Origin: Calothrix sp. NIES-2098
Lineage (GTDB): Bacteria; Cyanobacteriota; Cyanobacteriia; Cyanobacteriales; Nostocaceae
NCBI GenBank assembly: GCA_002368175.1
Contig: AP018172.1
Coordinates: 3,408,001 to 3,472,000 of the forward strand
Length of the DNA: 64,000 nucleotides
Reading direction: 5' to 3'
The notes below the pieces were generated by a model. The model searched no databases. It saw only the letters and a list, made by a program, of their open reading frames with translations, and was not told where the DNA came from. Below are positions 46,230-55,766 of the stretch, piece after piece (the stretch's first letter is position 1; each line of letters starts with the position of its first letter). The position numbers and the translations under genes are program-made.

Positions 46230-46456
46230 TGAAATACTCAGTGGCAGCGGCTTGTTGAGATTGAGGATAAATTTGCGGCTGAGGATAATGGCGAAACGCA
46301 AAGTATAATTGAGGATCAAGTCTTTACTTCGCCACTATCAGAGCATTGATAATTGCCATATGCGACCAGCACGATAGGTGCATCTATCGCTCCTTGAGTG
46401 CGATCGCGTTGCGAGATCGGTGCGCTCAATCTGTTATTATCATTGGTCTGACTCAT
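46230..46456 (-). pseudogene. DsbA-like thioredoxin-fold gene, broken
   Basis: From ATG 46456 (AGAGG site upstream) the frame reads MSQTNDNNRL, then SQRDRTQGAIDAPIVLVAYG and NYQCSDSGE before a stop at 46316. This is the start of a DsbA-family oxidoreductase, but the active site CPYC has become CSDS. Just beyond, in another frame (about 46310 down to 46230), FAFRHYPQPQIYPQSQQAAA resumes the DsbA sequence. So the gene has lost a segment, is frameshifted and has a mutated active site. It is a decaying gene at the right edge of the ParA island. Confidence 0.75.
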
Positions 46457-46631
46457 AGAAAACCTCTGCGGAGGAAAATCAGAATGCTCTAAAGGCTGTG
46501 AAAGTCTGGCAACACATCCTCCTGATGAATATGTCTGCGTTAAAGCTTTTATTTTGCACAATACCATTGCCAATTTGTACCAGCCAAACAAAGAGAGTTG
46601 TAATTTATTCGCCTTTTTTGCACCATATTGA

Positions 46632-47012
46632 GGATGGAGACACATCAAAGTAACAGAGCGCCGTACCAAAGTAGATTGTGCTTATTGTATGAAAGAATTG
46701 GTTAATATCCACTTTCCAGATGCGGAAATAATTCGCTTGGTAATGGATAACTTAAATACACATACAATAGGTGTATTGTATGAAGTTTTTGCCCCAGCCG
46801 CAGCCAGAAGAATTGCCAAAATATTCGAGATTCACCATACACCAAAACATGGGAGTTGGCTCAATATGGTTGAATCTGAATTGTCTGTACTTGTCCGTCA
46901 ATGTCTTCAACGAAGAATTCCCAATTATGAATTAGCGATCGCTATTATTTATGGTATAAATAATCGAGCTCACCACGAACAGTATCAAGTTGAGCGTTTT
47001 ACGTTTAATTAG
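46632..47012 (+). mobile_element. IS630-family transposase remnant (3' part)
   Basis: The open frame begins after a stop with GWRHIKVTERRTKVDCAYC and continues with IRLVMDNLNTHTIG (a catalytic Asp) and TPKHGSWLNMVESELSVL (the catalytic Glu). It ends with a normal C-terminus. This is the last third of an IS630-type DDE transposase. The 5' two-thirds, including the first Asp, are missing, so it is inactive. No terminal inverted repeats are recognised. Confidence 0.85.
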
Positions 47013-47146
47013 GTTGACTTACTTAACAAAAGCGTCTGAGGAAAGCAATCGCATTCTCAATGGATGTAAAGAAACATTTCTGTTTCTTAGAAGAGGGATT
47101 AACTGAATCCGGATTAATCTTAAATTTTGAATTCTACGCAGAGTTA

Positions 47147-47827
47147 CTAACTATTAATTGCTACAGGTATAACTATTTCCTTTTGATGATCTGATAGATT
47201 TTCTTCGCTGCGATCGGGGAAATGCTTGTCCATGAGGGCAGGAACTTGTGATGACTGAATGCGACTGTAGCGAGTTTTATCTGGCATTACTATATTAGGC
47301 CCGGCTTTACAGTTTTTCATGCAACCAGTACCTTTGATGTTAACTTGGTCTTCTAAACCGCGATCGCTTAAAGCTGCTTCCAAAGCCTGACAAACTCCTT
47401 TACCGCCGCGTTTCATACAATCAGATTTTTGGCACACCAAAATTGTGCTTTTAGCCTTCGTTGATTTCGGGTTAGCTTGACTGACTGATGAAGGTTTCTG
47501 TGATGGAGAGATAGGTGAAGGGATACCCATCTGTGTAATTCTGTCATTATTTACATCTGCCCGCGCCGCCATTACACGTTCAGCTTTCAGCGTAACTTTG
47601 CCTGTTGCTACTTCGTGCTTCTTTTTCCCGACAATTTGTAGCCAAGTCCCTGGTGGTAAGTGTAAATCAAAAGCAAATCTTAAATGTTTAGCCAGTTTTA
47701 TATAGCATTCACCTTCAGCAGTCCATATCTGTAAGCCCTTAAGCTTGTAACCATCTTTGATTACAAAGTCAATAAACCTGCCTTCGAGGCAAAAATCCGA
47801 TACTTCCTTAGTGCAAGATTCGCTCAT
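47147..47827 (-). CDS. Thioredoxin-like [2Fe-2S] ferredoxin-domain protein
   Basis: The 226-residue protein has an N-terminal domain (1-95) with no family I can name. A Ser/Pro/Lys-rich linker follows, and then a thioredoxin-like [2Fe-2S] domain (about 126-210). Its cysteines appear as ILVCQKSDCMKRGG and KGTGCMKNCKAGPN, the usual four-Cys arrangement seen in NuoE/HoxE-like and small ferredoxin domains. It is probably a soluble electron carrier. It lies 49 bases downstream of the small 88-residue gene on the same strand. Confidence 0.75.
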   Translation of the reverse strand: MSESCTKEVSDFCLEGRFIDFVIKDGYKLKGLQIWTAEGECYIKLAKHLRFAFDLHLPPGTWLQIVGKKKHEVATGKVTLKAERVMAARADVNNDRITQMGIPSPISPSQKPSSVSQANPKSTKAKSTILVCQKSDCMKRGGKGVCQALEAALSDRGLEDQVNIKGTGCMKNCKAGPNIVMPDKTRYSRIQSSQVPALMDKHFPDRSEENLSDHQKEIVIPVAINS

Positions 47828-47876
47828 CTTTTTTTACCTATATGTTGATTGGGACACACTATTCAGCAAGACAGCC

Positions 47877-48143
47877 TCAGCGGTAGCGACTTTGCCAGCA
47901 TTTCTCAAGACTCCAAATTAGGTCTTGGCGATTATGTGTAAATTGGCGCATCAAACTCCAAAGTTGAATAGCTGCAATGGGACTGCTAATTTCAACTGTC
48001 AATGGCTGGTTCGACTCACACCAGCAGGGAATCTCTAACTCTTGCAAGCGTTGATAGACTTGCCAACGGTCTGCCCAATTCACTTCTAAGATGTGCTTGC
48101 TTTCTACTTCTGAACTAAACGGTTTCAAGAGATGTACCCTCAA
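47877..48143 (-). CDS. Small conserved cyanobacterial protein, unknown
   Basis: An 88-residue soluble protein with a mixed alpha/beta composition and two Trp-rich stretches, VNWADRWQVYQRL and LEKCWQSR. From memory it resembles the Asr1405/Asl0597 group of small Nostoc proteins; that match is tentative. It has no known function. It precedes the ferredoxin-like gene by 49 bases, so the two may be cotranscribed. Confidence 0.6.
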   Translation of the reverse strand: MRVHLLKPFSSEVESKHILEVNWADRWQVYQRLQELEIPCWCESNQPLTVEISSPIAAIQLWSLMRQFTHNRQDLIWSLEKCWQSRYR

Positions 48144-48604
48144 AGTGCAACAAACTTGCAGTAACTACCGCGGTTTTAGTACTTGCTGTTTCCATTTTTA
48201 GGAGTTCAGCCTTTCTAACCAGCATAGCGTAAGTGCAAACAATTCTCAGTTATCTTGCATAAAAATCTCAAATATTTGGGATGAAGTTCCATTAACAAAA
48301 GGACTAGAAGCCAAGGAAAAGGCTGTAGAAGTACGCCAACCGACATAATTTTGCGCCAGTCGTCATGAGCGAACTAGAAAAATGCGATCGCTCACAGGAA
48401 ATGCGATCGCCCCTCCCAAAAGAGTGTTAGGTAGGCCGGACATTACGAGCAAACTTGGCTTCAGTATTAAAAGTAAGATGCAAAATTTTAAGAAAAAAAT
48501 TAAAAATTTTGTGAAATTAATTGGAATTGCTTTTAATTTTTAGAATGTTAATATGTAAAGACTCAGAAGTTAAAAACCCTAACTGAGGAAAAGCGAGGAG
48601 AACA
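48144..48604. other. Divergent intergenic region upstream of dps
   Basis: This holds two HIP1-type sites and an AT-rich stretch just before dps with TGTTAATATGTAAAG, a possible promoter region. The ribosome site GAGGAG lies shortly before the ATG at 48605. No gene is seen. Confidence 0.45.
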
Positions 48605-49159
48605 ATGTCAGAAACCACAACTGTGTTACGGAATTTTGGTCATGTTTATGACAATCCTGTGTTGTTGGATCGCAGTGTAACCGCACCTGTTACCGAAGGA
48701 TTTAACGTTGTATTAGCTAGTTTTCAAGCACTTTCCTTGCAATATCAAAAACATCATTTTGTAGTTGAAGGTGCAGAATTTTACTCATTACATGAGTTTT
48801 TTAATGAAAGCTACAAAGAAATCCAAGACCATATCCATGAAATTGGCGAACGCTTGGATGGACTGGGTGGTGTACCAGTAGCTACCTTCAGCAAGTTGGC
48901 AGAATTAACTTGTTTTACACAAGAGCCAGATGGCGTATATTCTTCGCGTCAAATGGTAGAAAATGACTTAGCAGCAGAGCAAGCTATCATCGGTGTAATT
49001 CGTCGCCAAGCTGCTCAGGCTGAAAGTTTGGGAGACCGCGGTACGCGCTATCTCTACGAAAAAATCCTCCTGAAAACTGAAGAGCGTGCTTATCATTTAT
49101 CTCACTTCCTCGCTAAAGACAGCTTAACCTTGGGTTTTGTCCAACCTGCTCAAAACTAA
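48605..49159 (+). CDS. dps: Dps-family ferritin with apparent His-type ferroxidase site
   Basis: Dps proteins form dodecamers that oxidise and store iron and protect DNA. Aligned by eye to E. coli Dps, the residue numbers coincide: H51, H63 and E82 are present (KHHFVVEG, SLHEFF, EIGERL). The ferroxidase Asp78 is His78 here (DHIHEIGER). A His-type ferroxidase centre is described, as I recall, for Nostoc punctiforme Dps4. The 184-residue length and C-terminus are normal. A strong terminator follows. It is transcribed alone. The family call is firm; the variant type is a reading of the motif. Confidence 0.85.
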   Translation: MSETTTVLRNFGHVYDNPVLLDRSVTAPVTEGFNVVLASFQALSLQYQKHHFVVEGAEFYSLHEFFNESYKEIQDHIHEIGERLDGLGGVPVATFSKLAELTCFTQEPDGVYSSRQMVENDLAAEQAIIGVIRRQAAQAESLGDRGTRYLYEKILLKTEERAYHLSHFLAKDSLTLGFVQPAQN

Positions 49160-49238
49160 AACTGTCATCATCTCGATAAATCGCTCTCAACTGCATAAAA
49201 ATTAGGCAGAAATTAGTCTTAAAAAAATATAAAATTTA

Positions 49239-49266
49239 GCAGAGAGTAGGATTGCTACATCTCTGC
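49239..49266 (+). terminator. Terminator of dps
   Basis: GCAGAGA pairs with TCTCTGC around a 14-base loop, followed by AATTTTTATT. It lies 80 bases after the dps stop. Confidence 0.7.
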
Positions 49267-49657
49267 AATTTTTATTAGGTATCCAATTTAACAGAATAAT
49301 ATTTGATATTGGCAATTATTACTAATGAACTATTTAAGAATTATTTTTATATAATGTTACAATTATTTTAGTTAGGTATTATGTAAATAAATTCCCAGTT
49401 TTTGCAAAAAATTATCATCACCAATCAAAATATCTGCAACTAATATGTGATTTCCTGATGAGGATTACAGAGAATTTCGACACTCAAAAAATTCGCGAAT
49501 AGCAAAGTGAAATAAATCGCAATTGTCTTATCGCTCCAGTTTCTCATCTCCCTTCCCTGTCATCAAACCTAGAAAACTTAGTAATAAACAGCGTGACTAG
49601 GGAGAAAGAATCTTAAAATAATCAGGATTTGTATTCTCTTACTCCATCCCAAAGACT
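49267..49657. other. AT-rich region upstream of carB
   Basis: No gene or clear operator is seen in this gap of about 390 bases. It should hold the carB promoter. Confidence 0.4.
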
Positions 49658-52600
49658 ATGCCGCGCCGTCAAGACCTCCGGAAGATACTGCTGTTAGGCT
49701 CAGGCCCGATTGTAATTGGACAAGCCTGTGAGTTTGACTACTCTGGCACTCAAGCCTGTAAAGCTTTACGGGAAGAAGGCTATGAAGTGGTGCTGGTGAA
49801 CTCTAATCCAGCTACTATCATGACCGACCCAGAGACAGCCGATCGCACTTATATTGAGCCGCTAACACCGGAATTGGTCGCCAAAGTCATCGCCAAAGAG
49901 CGTCCTGATGCTTTACTACCAACAATGGGGGGACAAACCGCCCTGAATATTGCCGTTGCTCTAGCGAAAAATGGTGTTTTAGAGCAGTATGGTGTTGAGT
50001 TGATTGGCGCTAAACTTCCAGCTATTGAAAAAGCTGAAGACAGAAAACTCTTCAATGACGCCATGGCCAAGATTGGGGTGAATGTTTGCCCTAGTGGTAC
50101 AGCCTCATCTTTAGAAGAAGCAAAAGCGATCGCCCGCCGCATTGGTACTTATCCCTTAATTATTCGTCCTGCTTTTACAATGGGTGGTACGGGCGGCGGT
50201 ATTGCCTACAACCAAGAAGAATTTGAAGAAATGGCACAGGTGGGTATTGATGCTAGCCCCGTTTCGCAAATTCTCATCGACCAATCCCTACTCGGCTGGA
50301 AAGAGTACGAATTAGAAGTCATGCGCGACCTAGCAGATAACGTGGTAATTATCTGCTCCATCGAGAACTTCGACCCGATGGGCATCCACACCGGAGACTC
50401 AATTACCGTTGCTCCCGCCCAAACCCTCACCGATAAGGAATATCAACGGCTGCGGGATATGGCGATTAAAATCATCCGCGAGATTGGTGTCGAAACTGGC
50501 GGTTCCAATATTCAGTTTGCCGTCAACCCAGTCACGGGGGATGTGGTGGTGATTGAAATGAACCCCCGTGTATCTCGCAGTTCCGCCTTAGCTTCTAAAG
50601 CTACTGGTTTCCCCATCGCCAAGATGGCGGCTAAGTTAGCTGTTGGCTATACCTTAGATGAAATTAAAAACGACATTACCAAGAAAACTCCGGCATCTTT
50701 TGAACCGACAATTGACTACGTAGTTACCAAAGTTCCCCGCTTCGCCTTTGAAAAGTTCCCCGGTTCCGAACCAGTGTTGACAACGCAGATGAAATCAGTC
50801 GGGGAAGCGATGTCAATTGGCAGAACATTCAACGAATCCTTCCAGAAAGCACTGCGTTCTCTAGAAACTGGACGTGCAGGTTGGGGTTGCGACAAAGCCG
50901 AGAAATTGCCTAGTGGCGAACAAATTCGCGCCCAGTTACGGACGCCCAATCCAGAGCGCATTTTCGCCGTGCGTCATGCGATGCAATTGGGGCTAACTAA
51001 TGAAGAAATCTACGAACTTACAGGTATTGACCCCTGGTTCCTCGATAAATTGCAACAACTGCTAGAAGTCGAGAAATTCCTCAAACGCACTCCGTTGCAA
51101 CAATTGACAAAAGAGCAAATATATGCGGTAAAGCGTGAGGGATTTAGCGATCGCCAAATTGCCTTTGCTACTAAAACCAGCGAAGATGAAGTGCGGGCAT
51201 ACCGCAAACAGTTAGGAGTCATCCCTGTTTACAAAACTGTGGATACTTGCGCCGCAGAGTTTGAGGCGTTTACACCTTACTACTATTCCACCTACGAAGA
51301 CGAAACAGAGGTTTTACCCACAACCAAACCAAAAGTGATGATTTTGGGTGGTGGCCCCAACCGCATCGGACAAGGGATTGAGTTCGATTATTGCTGTTGT
51401 CATGCTTCCTATGCATTAAAAGGAGCAGGCTATGAGACGATTATGGTCAACTCTAACCCAGAGACGGTTTCTACAGATTATGACACCAGCGATCGCCTCT
51501 ACTTTGAGCCATTAACCAAAGAAGACGTCCTCAATATCATCGAAGCGGAAAATCCAGTCGGCATTATTGTACAATTCGGCGGACAAACACCTCTAAAGTT
51601 AGCAGTACCTTTACAGCAAGCCCTTAGTAGCATACCCAGCACGAACATTTGGGGCACATCTCCAGATTCCATTGATATGGCAGAAAACCGGGAAAGGTTT
51701 GAAAAGATCCTTAACCAGTTGAATATTGCGCAACCACCTAATGGAATTGCTCGCAGTTACGAAGACGCGCTGATTGTCGCCAAACGCATTGGCTATCCAG
51801 TGGTGGTACGTCCTAGCTATGTATTGGGGGGAAGGGCGATGGAAATCGTCTATTCCGATGCAGAATTGGAACGCTACATGACTTTTGCGGTACAGGTAGA
51901 ACCAGATCATCCGATTTTGATTGATAAGTTTTTGGAAAATGCAATCGAAGTCGATGTGGATGCGATCGCCGACCACACCGGGCGGGTAGTAATTGGCGGT
52001 ATTATGGAACACATCGAACAAGCCGGGATTCACTCTGGTGACTCAGCTTGTACTTTACCTTCGATTTCTCTACCGCCAGCAGTACTCAATCAAATTCGCA
52101 CTTGGACGATACAGCTAGCACAGGCGCTTTCAGTAGTTGGGCTGATGAATATTCAGTTTGCTGTGGTTGGTGCTAGTAGCTATTCTCCGCAAATTTACAT
52201 CTTAGAAGCCAACCCCCGCGCCTCTCGGACTGTCCCCTTCGTGTCTAAAGCCACAGGCGTGCAACTGGCAAAACTCGCATCCTTGATTATGTCAGGTAAA
52301 ACCTTAGAGGAGCTAGGCTTCACTCAGGAAGTCATCCCTTCCCACATTGCCGTTAAAGAAGCAGTATTGCCATTTAATAAATTCCCCGGTACAGATACCA
52401 TCCTGGGGCCAGAAATGCGCTCCACTGGCGAAGTTATGGGAATTGACAGCGATTTTGGCCGCGCCTTTGCCAAGGCAGAAATCGGTGCTGGGGAACGCTT
52501 ACCTTTGTCGGGAACCGTTTTTGTATCGATGAGCGATCGCGATAAAGCCCCTGCGGTGAACGTTGTCAAAGAATTTATGGATTTAGGCTTTACAGTGATG

Positions 52601-52909
52601 GCGACATTTGGCACTCGTAAAGTTCTTCATGAACACGGCTTAGATGTAGAGTTAGTACTAAAACTCCATGAAGGTCGTCCTCACGTCCTAGACGCCATCA
52701 AAAACCAGAAAATCCAACTCATTATCAACACCCCTTCGGGAGAAGAAGCCCAGACTGATGCTAGATTAATTCGGCGCACAGCCTTGGCTTATAAAATCCC
52801 CATCATCACCACGATCGCCGGAGCAAAAGCCACTGTGGCTGCCATTCGTTCTCTGCAAACTACTACTTTGGACGTAAAAGTTATCCAAGATTACTGCATG
52901 TTGAATTAG
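49658..52909 (+). CDS. carB: Carbamoyl-phosphate synthase large subunit
   Basis: It makes carbamoyl phosphate from bicarbonate, ammonia (passed from CarA) and two ATP, feeding arginine and pyrimidine synthesis. Two homologous halves are visible. Each starts with a KVMILGGGPNRIGQG-type or KILLLGSGPIVIGQA motif and holds an ATP-grasp domain (IIRPAFTMGGTGGG near 168; VVRPSYVLGGRAM near 720). An oligomerisation part sits between them. The C-terminal MGS-like allosteric domain (about 940-1083) includes TFGTRKVLHEHGL. Length 1083 is normal. carA is not in the window. Confidence 0.97.
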   Translation: MPRRQDLRKILLLGSGPIVIGQACEFDYSGTQACKALREEGYEVVLVNSNPATIMTDPETADRTYIEPLTPELVAKVIAKERPDALLPTMGGQTALNIAVALAKNGVLEQYGVELIGAKLPAIEKAEDRKLFNDAMAKIGVNVCPSGTASSLEEAKAIARRIGTYPLIIRPAFTMGGTGGGIAYNQEEFEEMAQVGIDASPVSQILIDQSLLGWKEYELEVMRDLADNVVIICSIENFDPMGIHTGDSITVAPAQTLTDKEYQRLRDMAIKIIREIGVETGGSNIQFAVNPVTGDVVVIEMNPRVSRSSALASKATGFPIAKMAAKLAVGYTLDEIKNDITKKTPASFEPTIDYVVTKVPRFAFEKFPGSEPVLTTQMKSVGEAMSIGRTFNESFQKALRSLETGRAGWGCDKAEKLPSGEQIRAQLRTPNPERIFAVRHAMQLGLTNEEIYELTGIDPWFLDKLQQLLEVEKFLKRTPLQQLTKEQIYAVKREGFSDRQIAFATKTSEDEVRAYRKQLGVIPVYKTVDTCAAEFEAFTPYYYSTYEDETEVLPTTKPKVMILGGGPNRIGQGIEFDYCCCHASYALKGAGYETIMVNSNPETVSTDYDTSDRLYFEPLTKEDVLNIIEAENPVGIIVQFGGQTPLKLAVPLQQALSSIPSTNIWGTSPDSIDMAENRERFEKILNQLNIAQPPNGIARSYEDALIVAKRIGYPVVVRPSYVLGGRAMEIVYSDAELERYMTFAVQVEPDHPILIDKFLENAIEVDVDAIADHTGRVVIGGIMEHIEQAGIHSGDSACTLPSISLPPAVLNQIRTWTIQLAQALSVVGLMNIQFAVVGASSYSPQIYILEANPRASRTVPFVSKATGVQLAKLASLIMSGKTLEELGFTQEVIPSHIAVKEAVLPFNKFPGTDTILGPEMRSTGEVMGIDSDFGRAFAKAEIGAGERLPLSGTVFVSMSDRDKAPAVNVVKEFMDLGFTVMATFGTRKVLHEHGLDVELVLKLHEGRPHVLDAIKNQKIQLIINTPSGEEAQTDARLIRRTALAYKIPIITTIAGAKATVAAIRSLQTTTLDVKVIQDYCMLN

Positions 52910-52952
52910 GGCAAGAGGCAGGAGGCAGAAGGTGAGACAGCGCGGTCTTGGG

Positions 52953-52996
52953 GAGCCAGTGCGGTCTTGGGGTTTCCCCAAGTGGAGCATCTGGCG
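52953..52996. repeat. Palindromic dispersed repeat, copy A
   Basis: The element begins GAGCCAGTGC, has the perfect inner palindrome CTTGGGG-TTT-CCCCAAG, and ends ATCTGGC. It resembles the elements at 53242-53279 and 54753-54889 in layout (CCAGT ends and a GGG-TTT-CCC core). It lies just after carB. Confidence 0.55.
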
Positions 52997-53241
52997 TGGT
53001 TTCCCCCATGAGCAGCTACTAACCCGAAGGGCAGAACGAATAATTTCCGCTCCTTATCAGTAGCGGATCTCTGGCAAAAGGTACTTTTATGACAGCAAAG
53101 GAAAAGGTAAAAGTTAGGGAACAGACAGGAATACATTCTTTCTTGCCATCCTTATCTTCCTTGCAGCTACCTATGCCTCACGACAGTCAATCAGCCTCGG
53201 TTGAAAACCAAGCCACACAATTCTGACCCCTTCTGCCACGC

Positions 53242-53279
53242 CAGTTGCTACAACGGGGGGAAACCCGCCCACGCAACTG
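53242..53279. repeat. Palindromic dispersed repeat, copy B (inverted)
   Basis: CAGTTGC and GCAACTG pair across a GGGGGGAAACCCG core. It looks like an inverted relative of copy A. The rest of the 52910-53687 gap has no gene; AT-rich sequence after 53330 should hold the sigma factor promoter. Confidence 0.5.
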
Positions 53280-53296
53280 TCCTCCGCCTGCTGCCT

Positions 53297-53768
53297 TATC
53301 CTCATATGGGTACAGCAAAAATTAAGCAATTGTTATAGACGATTACTTATACTTATCATTGAGTTATTTTAAGAAATATGAGTAAGTTAATGCTGGCTAT
53401 AGAGGAATTTATTATTTAGTTGCTAAACGGTATTAAGCCATATGCCTGAATTACACTATCTCGAACAGCTTTTAGATTTTAGGCTGCGAGACTATCAGTT
53501 TATTTTCATAAATGTTACAATTATTAATGATGAAATAATCTAAAAAATGTTCAACTCACTACCCTTTATCTAACTCTAGATACTTGTACAACCGGGTAAA
53601 TAACTGTAACGTCAAGAGCAGTTAAGAACCTAAGTAAATTAATATGAGCAGCCGAGTTTCTCGGGCACATAAATCGCCAACCATCGCATGGGTTCCCCTT
53701 TAGACTGGGTAGCACCCTGGCAAAGCATCTATCACTTAATGACCCTACTGTCAAATCCAACATTACCA
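53297..53768. other. AT-rich region upstream of the sigma factor
   Basis: No gene, hairpin or repeat is recognised here beyond possible extra in-frame codons of the sigma gene (from 53688). This probably contains its promoter. Confidence 0.4.
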
Positions 53769-54737
53769 ATGAGTAGCGCCATGAAGACCGCCCAGACAGC
53801 CACGGACCTCGTGCGGACTTACCTGCGTGAGATTGGCCGTGTGCCACTCTTAAGCCACGAGGAAGAGATTTTTTATGGCAAACAGGTGCAGCGTTCAACT
53901 GCTTTGCATGAGTTGAGGGAGGAGCTTGCCACCCAGTTAGGCCGTCAACCAACCTTAGAAGATTGGGCAAAAGCCGCAAATCTAGAATTGGCAGAGTTAA
54001 ACGAAGCGATCGCTGAAGGTGAATATGCCAAGCGCAAAATGGTAGAAGCCAACTTGCGGCTAGTGGTATCCGTTGCCAAAAAGTATATTAAGCGTAATGT
54101 CGATTTACTAGACTTAATCCAAGAAGGCAGTATTGGTATGCAGCGGGGTGTAGAAAAGTTTGACCCCACAAAAGGTTATAGATTTTCAACGTATGCTTAT
54201 TGGTGGATACGGCAAGCAATCACTAGAGCGATCGCCGAAAAAGCTCGTACAATTCGCTTACCGATTCACATTACCGAGAAACTCAACAAAATTAAAAAGG
54301 CACAGCGACAATTATCGCAAAAACTCGGACGTGCCCCTTCAGCATCCGAACTAGCTCAAGAATTGGAATTGACACCCAAACAGGTGCGAGAGTATCTCGA
54401 AAAAGCACGTCTACCTCTATCGTTGGATTTGCGCTTAGGAGATAACTACGATACCGAACTGGGAGAAATGCTAGAAGATCCAGGTGCTTCTCCAGAAGAA
54501 TTTGTCATGCAATCTTCCTTATCTAATGACTTAGAGCGTCTCATGGGGGATCTCACACCCCAACAAAAGGAAGTAATCACACTCCGTTTTGGGTTAATGG
54601 ATGGACAGGCGCTAACATTGGCCAGAATTGGCGAAATCCTCAACATCAGCCGCGAACGAGTCCGGCAAATTGAACGGGAAGCTTTAACTAAACTGCGGAA
54701 GTCCAAAGCCAAGATGGATGAATATTTGGCAAGTTAG
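53769..54737 (+). CDS. Group 2 sigma-70 RNA polymerase sigma factor
   Basis: It directs RNA polymerase to alternative promoters. Region 1.2 begins YLREIGRVPLLSHEEEI. Region 2 has ANLRLVVSVAKKY, DLIQEGSIGMQRGVEKFD and FSTYAYWWIRQAI. Region 3 follows, and region 4 ends with ISRERVRQIEREALTKLR. It lacks the long N-terminus of the primary sigma, so it is a group 2 factor (SigB-E class). Which one cannot be told. The start is uncertain: in-frame ATGs occur at 53688, 53739, 53769 and 53781, none with a strong ribosome site. I chose 53769 as giving a normal N-terminus. Confidence 0.92.
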   Translation: MSSAMKTAQTATDLVRTYLREIGRVPLLSHEEEIFYGKQVQRSTALHELREELATQLGRQPTLEDWAKAANLELAELNEAIAEGEYAKRKMVEANLRLVVSVAKKYIKRNVDLLDLIQEGSIGMQRGVEKFDPTKGYRFSTYAYWWIRQAITRAIAEKARTIRLPIHITEKLNKIKKAQRQLSQKLGRAPSASELAQELELTPKQVREYLEKARLPLSLDLRLGDNYDTELGEMLEDPGASPEEFVMQSSLSNDLERLMGDLTPQQKEVITLRFGLMDGQALTLARIGEILNISRERVRQIEREALTKLRKSKAKMDEYLAS

Positions 54738-54752
54738 TCAATGGTCAAGAGG

Positions 54753-54889
54753 AGCCAGTCACGTGCGGTGAGCCAGCGCTGCGGGAGGGTTTCCCTCCGC
54801 AGGCGACTGGCGTTAGCGTAGCGTTAGCGACGAAGGAGCGTCACCCGAAGGGAGGTTCCCTCCGTTAAGTGAACTGGCATTCAAGAGTC
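54753..54889. repeat. Palindromic dispersed repeat, copy C
   Basis: GCCAGTC pairs with GACTGGC around GCGGGAGGG-TTT-CCCTCCGC. A second half with CCGAAGGGAGG and a final AACTGGC follows. It lies directly after the sigma gene and may act as its 3' stem-loop. A tract of GACTTTGGACT-like heptamers follows to about 54940. The rest of the gap to 55113 has no gene. Confidence 0.55.
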
Positions 54890-55113
54890 CAGAGTCAAGA
54901 GCTTTTTGACTTTGGACTTTTGACTTTGGACTATATGAGGTGAGAAAATACCCTGCTTTTGGTACGGTTACAACGACTGCGTATTAATATTCTTGCTTGT
55001 TACATTAGTTGACAGGAACAGCTAAGAACTAGCAAAAGTCAATATAACTATAGGCATTGATTTTTCAATGTCGCAAATACCGTAGCTCGTGCTATTAATC
55101 AAGGAGATAAAAC

Positions 55114-55458
55114 GTGAGTAACCCATCCAATAGAGTCTCAGAATTTTTTAACAGTGAGTCTGAAACTAGTGATTTACTCTGGCAATATGTTAAATCCTTG
55201 AGTCCAGAAACAGTCAGCCAGCTATCTAAACCTAATTCTCCTGAAGTCCTTCAAGTGATGGAACGCAATATTGTGGGGCTTTTGGGTAACTTACCTTCAG
55301 AACATTTTGGCGTTACCATCACTACAAGTAGAGAAAGTCTCGGTCGGCTTCTGGCCTCAGCAATGATCAGTGGTTACTTCTTGCGTAACGCTGAACAGAG
55401 AATGAATTTTGAAATGGCCTTACAAGGCACTGAAATCAACGATAGCGAAAACGAGTAG
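55114..55458 (+). CDS. DUF760 family protein
   Basis: The 114-residue soluble protein is mostly helical, with LLWQYVKSLSPETVSQLSKP, ERNIVGLLGNLP and a final SGYFLRNAEQRMNFE. These features match DUF760, a family shared by cyanobacteria and chloroplasts with no proven biochemical function. GGAG about 8 bases before the GTG supports the start. It is transcribed alone. Confidence 0.8.
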   Translation: MSNPSNRVSEFFNSESETSDLLWQYVKSLSPETVSQLSKPNSPEVLQVMERNIVGLLGNLPSEHFGVTITTSRESLGRLLASAMISGYFLRNAEQRMNFEMALQGTEINDSENE

Positions 55459-55766
55459 CGATGTTGGCTTTAGGTCTTGAAGCAGTCGCACTGGCACAAG
55501 CGATCGTTTTCCTCTGCGAAATCCTAACAGAATCGCGATCGCTTATCCCAGAGCTATAGAATTAACCAAAAACCACAATCGCGGGCAGCAAGCAAGAACT
55601 CGCTAGTTAGGGTAATATACTCACAATCAAAGATTCATACAAAAATAAGAGTTCGCTCAATAAATTCATTTTTTAGATCGGTAATAAAATCTAGACTCGG
55701 CAAATAAGTGAACTTGCCGAGTTCTATTATGAAAGAGCAATATTAACTCCTTTTTTCCCATAAACT
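55459..55766. other. Intergenic region with a terminator hairpin
   Basis: This gap between the DUF760 and MutT genes holds several HIP1-like sites and the hairpin at 55695-55722. A 32-codon frame starting 55461 shows no sign of being a gene. Confidence 0.4.
55695..55722 (+). terminator. Terminator hairpin before mutT
   Basis: ACTCGGCAA pairs with TTGCCGAGT, loop 10 bases, followed by TCTATTATG. It probably ends the DUF760 transcript. Confidence 0.55.

Noticed and set aside
46457..46669. N-terminal extension of the DsbA-like frame
   Set aside because: The first 71 codons of this minus-strand frame resemble nothing in the family; the DsbA start with its ribosome site is at 46456.
55461..55559. 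32-residue small protein after DUF760
   Set aside because: It is mostly HIP1-containing sequence, has no membrane segment like known small photosystem subunits, and no ribosome site.
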